Shown piece by piece: positions 60,414-64,000 of a stretch of DNA of 64,000 nucleotides. Under the pieces are notes generated by a model. That model ran no database searches and had not been told where the DNA came from. It saw only the letters and a list, made by a program, of their open reading frames with translations. A program made the position numbers and the translations under genes. Position 1 is the stretch's first letter, and the number at the start of each line of letters is the position of its first letter. The stretch is from LMUY01 sp965199105 (GTDB lineage Bacteria > Pseudomonadota > Alphaproteobacteria > Acetobacterales > Acetobacteraceae), in contig CBDAQO010000002.1 in assembly GCA_965199105.1 (NCBI GenBank), positions 1,364,001 through 1,428,000 of the forward strand. The letters are read 5' to 3'.

Positions 60414-61297
60414 GATCGGTTGCCGCGCGGGTCGAGCACTTCGCGTAGCCGGTCGCCGACCAGGTTGATGGCGAACACCAGCACCAGCAGGGCCACGCCG
60501 GGGAAGATGCTGATCCAGTATTCCCCGTTGAGCAGGAACTGGAACCCGTTGGCGATCAGCAGGCCGAGCGACGGCCGCGTTACCGGCAGCCCGACCCCCA
60601 GGAACGACAGCGTCGCCTCCAGCCCGATTGCGTTGGCCACCTCCACAGCCGCCACCACCGTGAGCGGCGGCAGCGCGTTCGGCAGCACGTGGCCGAGCAG
60701 CACGCGGCGCGCCGGGATGCCGAGGCATTGCGCCGCCGCGACGTAGTCCCGCTGCCGTTCCACCAGCGCGCTGCTGCGGGCGATGCGGGCGAAATACGCC
60801 CATTGCACCAGGGCCAGCGCCAGGATGATCTTGTCCACCCCGCGCCCCAGCACCGCCAGCAGCGCCAGCGCCACCATGATGGAGGGAATGCTGAGCTGCA
60901 GGTCCACCAGGCGCATGATCAGCGCGTTCACCCGCCCGCCGGTCCAGGCCGCGACCAGGCCCAGCGTGGTGCCGGTGATGGCGGCGAAGCCGGTGGCGAC
61001 GAACCCCACCAGCAGGCTGGTGCGCAGCCCGTAGAGGATGGCCGACAGCATGTCCCGCGCCTGGTCGTCGGTGCCGAGCCAGTAGCGCGTGCCGTCCGCC
61101 CCGCGCGCCAGCGGCGGCAGCCGGCCGTCCAGCAGGCTGAGCGAGGCCAGGTTGTAGGGGTCCTGCGGCGCCACGAGGGGGGCCAGCACCGCCGCCGCGA
61201 TGATCACCGCCAGCATGGCAGCCGCCATCACCGCCGCCGGCGCCCGCCCATAGGCGCGCAGCAACCCGGACGCCGGGCCGAGCGTGGCCGCGCTCAT
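60410..61297 (-). CDS. Dipeptide-type ABC transporter permease (DppC-like)
   Basis: A 295-residue inner-membrane permease with about six helices (AAVMAAAMLAVIIAAAVLAP near the N-terminus, later IMVALALLAVLG). The inner-membrane component signature RDYVAAAQCLGIPARRVLLGHVLPNAL is the EAA loop that contacts the ATPase. The GYLA-like LGTDDQARDMLSAI block is typical of DppC. Overlaps the DppB-type gene by four bases. Confidence 0.93.
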   Translation of the reverse strand: MSAATLGPASGLLRAYGRAPAAVMAAAMLAVIIAAAVLAPLVAPQDPYNLASLSLLDGRLPPLARGADGTRYWLGTDDQARDMLSAILYGLRTSLLVGFVATGFAAITGTTLGLVAAWTGGRVNALIMRLVDLQLSIPSIMVALALLAVLGRGVDKIILALALVQWAYFARIARSSALVERQRDYVAAAQCLGIPARRVLLGHVLPNALPPLTVVAAVEVANAIGLEATLSFLGVGLPVTRPSLGLLIANGFQFLLNGEYWISIFPGVALLVLVFAINLVGDRLREVLDPRGNRS

Positions 61298-62262
61298 TGC
61301 TGCAGCCGCGCCCGCGGGTCGAGCGCCGCCGCGCCCAGATCCACCGCGAGGTTGATCGCCACGAACAGCATCGCCACGATCATCAGGTAGCCCACGATCA
61401 CCGGGCGATCGAGCTGGTTGATGCTGTCGATGATCAGCTTGCCGGTGCCGGGCCAGGCAAACACGCTCTCCGTCACCACCGAAAAGGCGATCAGGTTGCC
61501 GAGCTGCAGGCCCGACACCGTGACCAGCGGGATCGCCACCCGCTTCAGCACGTGGACGAACAGGATGCGGCGCGGCGACAGCCCCTTGGCGCGGGCATAA
61601 CGCACGAAATCCTGCGCCATCGCCTCCCGCACGCCCGAGCGCGCCAGCCGCAGCAGCAGCGCCATCGGGAACAGCGACAGGTTTAGCGCCGGCAGCAGGA
61701 TGTGGCGCAACCCGTCGGCGGTGAACACCGAGAGGCCGACGCCCAGCACCCGCACCGTTTCACCCCGCCCCGAGGCCGGCAGCCATCCCAGGTCCACGGC
61801 GAACACCACGATCAGCACCAGCCCCATCCAGAACGTCGGCAGGCTGAAGCCGAAGATCGACCCGGTCATCAGCCCACGGTCCAGCCGCGACGGCGCGGTG
61901 GCCCCCGCCAGCACCCCGAGCGGCACGCCGATCACCACCGCCAGCACCATCGCGCTCACCGCCAGCTCCAGCGTGGCGGGCAGGCGCTGCAGGATCACGT
62001 CCATGGCGTTCTCGTGGTAGACGAACGAGGTGCCCCAACTGCCCTGCGCTAGGTGGAACAGGAACAGCAAATATTGCCGCCACAACGGCTGGTCGAGCCC
62101 CATCGCGGCGCGGAAGCGCGCGATGTCCTCCGGCGTCGACTGCGGGTCGAGCAGGATCGCCGTCGGGTCGCCGATCGCGTAGAGCCCGATAAAGGCGATC
62201 AGCGACAGCCCCAGGACCACCAGCAGGCCCTGCCCGGCCCGGCGCAGCACCAGTCCGCCCAT
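61294..62262 (-). CDS. Dipeptide-type ABC transporter permease (DppB-like)
   Basis: A 322-residue permease with a typical first helix (GLLVVLGLSLIAFIGLYAIG), the DPTAILLDPQSTPEDIARFR loop, and the EAA loop FVRYARAKGLSPRRILFVHVLK. Works with the DppC-type subunit as a heterodimeric channel. It starts eight bases after the stop of the binding protein gene, and its stop overlaps the next permease by four bases. Confidence 0.93.
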   Translation of the reverse strand: MGGLVLRRAGQGLLVVLGLSLIAFIGLYAIGDPTAILLDPQSTPEDIARFRAAMGLDQPLWRQYLLFLFHLAQGSWGTSFVYHENAMDVILQRLPATLELAVSAMVLAVVIGVPLGVLAGATAPSRLDRGLMTGSIFGFSLPTFWMGLVLIVVFAVDLGWLPASGRGETVRVLGVGLSVFTADGLRHILLPALNLSLFPMALLLRLARSGVREAMAQDFVRYARAKGLSPRRILFVHVLKRVAIPLVTVSGLQLGNLIAFSVVTESVFAWPGTGKLIIDSINQLDRPVIVGYLMIVAMLFVAINLAVDLGAAALDPRARLQQ

Positions 62263-62270
62263 GGCTCAGC

Positions 62271-63830
62271 TCAAGACCGGCCGGCCGCCGCCAGGATCAG
62301 CTCCTCGTTGGACTGCGGCACGTAGGTCACCGGCTTGCGCGCGGCCGCGATCACCAGCAGCGTGTCGAGCGGAATGTAGACCTGCTGCTGGATCAACTCC
62401 CCCATCACCGCGGCCATCGCCTTGTCGCGCGCCGCCGCGTCCATGATGAGCGTCGCCGCGTCGATCTCGCGGTCCAAATCCGGCATCGACTGGCCCATGT
62501 TCCACGAGCCGACACCCCGCTTGGCGTCGCGCGTCTCCATCACGTCGCGCAGGAACGAGGTGGCGTCGCCGCCATTGCTGCCCCAGGCCAGCAAGTAGAA
62601 CGAGTAGTCCAGCCGCTGCAGCCGCGGGAAGTAGACGCTAGAGGGCTGCGCGTCGATCGCCACCGTCACCCCAATGCGCGACAGCAGGATGCCCACCGTC
62701 TGGCACGTCGCGGCGTCGTTCACGTAGCGGTCGTTCGGGCAATGCAGCGTCACCTTGAAGCCATCCGGATAGCCGGCCTGCGCCAGCAACTGCTTTGCCG
62801 CCTCCGGCTGGTACGGGGTCGGCGCCAGGCTCGCATCGTAGCCCGCGATATGCACCGGCACGCCCTGGGTGGTGGTCTCGGCCAGCCCCTCCATCACCCG
62901 CTTCACGATCACCTCCTGCGAGATCGCCAGCGCAAAGGCGTGCCGCACCCGCTCGTCGCGGAACGGGTTGTGCGGCAGCACGGCGCCCGATTTGTCGGTG
63001 GCGAACGGGGTCTGGTCGCGCAGCTCGTCGAAGCCCAGGAACACCGAGCGGTTGGACGGGGTCTGGAACACGCCCAACCCCTCGGTGCCGGCCAACCGCT
63101 TCACGTCCAGCGGCGGGATATAATCGGCAAGCTGGACGTCGCCCGCCTGCAGCGACGCGAGCCGGGCCGCGTCGTTGGGGATTTCGCGCATGGTGACGTG
63201 GGCGAAGGCCGGCTTGGGCCCCCAATAGCCGTCGAACCGCTCCAGCTCCCAGCCTTGGCCGCGCTGCCAGCGCACGCTGCGGTACGGGCCGGACCCGATC
63301 GCGTCCTTGCCGGAATCGAACTCCGCCGTGGTCGCCGTCGCCGGCACGCTCGCGCACACCAGGTGAAAGTCGGGCAGGGCGGCGAGCAGCGCGGGGTAGG
63401 GCTGCGCGGTCACCATGCGGATGGTCAGCGGGTCGATGATCTGCAGCTCGCGCACCGGGCGCAGCTTGCCGGCAGTCAGGTTGTCGCTGTTCGGCACCGT
63501 CGGCAGCCGGTCCAGGCTCGACTTGACGGAGGCGGCGTCCAGCGTGGAGCCGTCGTGGCATTTCACGCCGGGGCGCAGCTTGAACTCCCACGTTAGGTCG
63601 TCGACCAGCCGCCAACTAAGCGCGATCTCCGGCACCAGGTGGGACTGCGCGTCGAGCCCGACCAGGCTGTCATAGATGTTGGCGTAGTAGCCGTGCATCG
63701 GCCCCAGCCCGGACAACGCCGGGTCGAGCGTCACGATGGGCGCGCGCACGCCGACGGTGAGGTGGTCGGCGTCCTGCGCGATCGCGGTACCCGGAACGAG
63801 CAGCGCTGCCAGCAGCGCCCAGCGCGTCAC
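62271..63830 (-). CDS. ABC substrate-binding protein, first of the transporter operon
   Basis: A 519-residue family 5 solute-binding protein with a Sec-type signal (TRWALLAALLVPGTAIAQ). Characteristic blocks: LVPEIALSWRLVDDLTWEFK, LRPGVKCHDGSTLDAASVKS and DAIGSGPYRSV. GTG at 63830 overlaps the upstream dipeptidase stop as GTGA, deciding the start. Together with the permeases and ATPases it makes a complete dipeptide/oligopeptide-type importer. Ligand may be peptide-like given the dipeptidase gene. Confidence 0.9.
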   Translation of the reverse strand: MTRWALLAALLVPGTAIAQDADHLTVGVRAPIVTLDPALSGLGPMHGYYANIYDSLVGLDAQSHLVPEIALSWRLVDDLTWEFKLRPGVKCHDGSTLDAASVKSSLDRLPTVPNSDNLTAGKLRPVRELQIIDPLTIRMVTAQPYPALLAALPDFHLVCASVPATATTAEFDSGKDAIGSGPYRSVRWQRGQGWELERFDGYWGPKPAFAHVTMREIPNDAARLASLQAGDVQLADYIPPLDVKRLAGTEGLGVFQTPSNRSVFLGFDELRDQTPFATDKSGAVLPHNPFRDERVRHAFALAISQEVIVKRVMEGLAETTTQGVPVHIAGYDASLAPTPYQPEAAKQLLAQAGYPDGFKVTLHCPNDRYVNDAATCQTVGILLSRIGVTVAIDAQPSSVYFPRLQRLDYSFYLLAWGSNGGDATSFLRDVMETRDAKRGVGSWNMGQSMPDLDREIDAATLIMDAAARDKAMAAVMGELIQQQVYIPLDTLLVIAAARKPVTYVPQSNEELILAAAGRS

Positions 63831-64000
63831 CGCCAAACCTGCCGCGCCACGCGCAACCAGTTCTCGCCCAGGATTTGGCGGACCGCCGCCTCGCCATAGC
63901 CGGCTTTCAGCATCATCTCCGTCAACTCCTCGATCTGTTCCGGCTGCGCGAAGGCCGACCCGGTGCGACGGTTCGGCCCGGGGGGCCACATGGCATCATG
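63827..64000 (-). CDS. Membrane dipeptidase-like protein (family M19), C-terminal end, truncated by window
   Basis: Only the last 57 residues are visible, running off the window edge. They read DAMWPPGPNRRTGSAF and end in GEAAVRQILGENWLRVARQVW. The ILGxNxLRV pattern is the typical C-terminus of renal/membrane dipeptidases. The stop overlaps the binding protein start (GTGA), so it is the upstream member of the operon. It would hydrolyse dipeptides, matching a dipeptide-type importer. Confidence is limited by the short fragment. Confidence 0.7.
   Translation of the reverse strand, partial: HDAMWPPGPNRRTGSAFAQPEQIEELTEMMLKAGYGEAAVRQILGENWLRVARQVWR

Overview
The window is a GC-rich bacterial chromosome segment, packed with genes on both strands. 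Codon use, gene types (alphaproteobacterial AddAB, EcfG-type promoter motifs, an HWE-family kinase paired with a 'FAT GUY' response regulator) and overall feel suggest an alphaproteobacterium, plausibly Acetobacteraceae/Rhodospirillales. That placement is inference, since no rRNA is present. No CRISPR array, transposase, integrase or prophage gene was seen.

Region 1 (1-8.7 kb) is mostly housekeeping: the end of addB, complete addA, trxA and ahcY. An oppositely oriented pair, an FkbM-type methyltransferase and a DxD glycosyltransferase, sits between trxA and ahcY. Region 2 (8.7-13.2 kb) is a tightly coupled minus-strand operon: acyl carrier protein, ketoacyl-ACP synthase, type III polyketide synthase, methyltransferase and flavoprotein. 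Every junction overlaps by 1-4 bases. This looks like a self-contained route that builds an acyl starter, makes a polyketide (probably a phenolic or pyrone lipid) and tailors it. Region 3 (13.3-20.6 kb) is mixed: CsbD stress protein, ROK kinase, RlmB with a repetitive N-terminal tail, tRNA-Tyr, a LysR regulator, a small lipoprotein, manganese catalase and a chemoreceptor. CsbD and catalase each have an upstream GGAAC-N16/17-(C/T)GTT motif of the general stress response.

Region 4 (20.6-39.0 kb) looks like an aromatic catabolic island. It has a two-domain extradiol-type dioxygenase, an OprB-like porin, a gamma-resorcylate-type decarboxylase with intact metal ligands, aldehyde and alcohol dehydrogenases, two MhpA-like flavin hydroxylases, two MFS transporters, a metallo-beta-lactamase-fold hydrolase, two tandem SnoaL/NTF2-like proteins and a GntR regulator. 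An aldo-keto reductase and a TetR regulator follow. An 11-base motif, AAGTGTTGACA, occurs in both main divergent promoter regions and suggests a common regulator. Region 5 (39.1-47.3 kb) is a nicotinate-degradation cluster: nicC-nicA-nicB plus a flavin-dependent monooxygenase on the minus strand, and nicX-nicR divergently on the plus strand. The later nicD/E/F steps are not in the window.

Region 6 (47.4-51.2 kb) has an HWE histidine kinase, a single-domain response regulator, a GNAT acetyltransferase and an FAD/NAD(P)-binding protein. Region 7 (51.3-64 kb) holds two convergent operons. The plus-strand one encodes a peptide-type binding protein, an atypical SDR, an alpha/beta hydrolase, a CoA-transferase and an HMG-CoA-lyase-like enzyme. 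The minus-strand one encodes a dipeptidase (truncated by the window end), a binding protein, two permeases, two ATPases and a second binding protein. They meet at two strong palindromes related to one found after ahcY.
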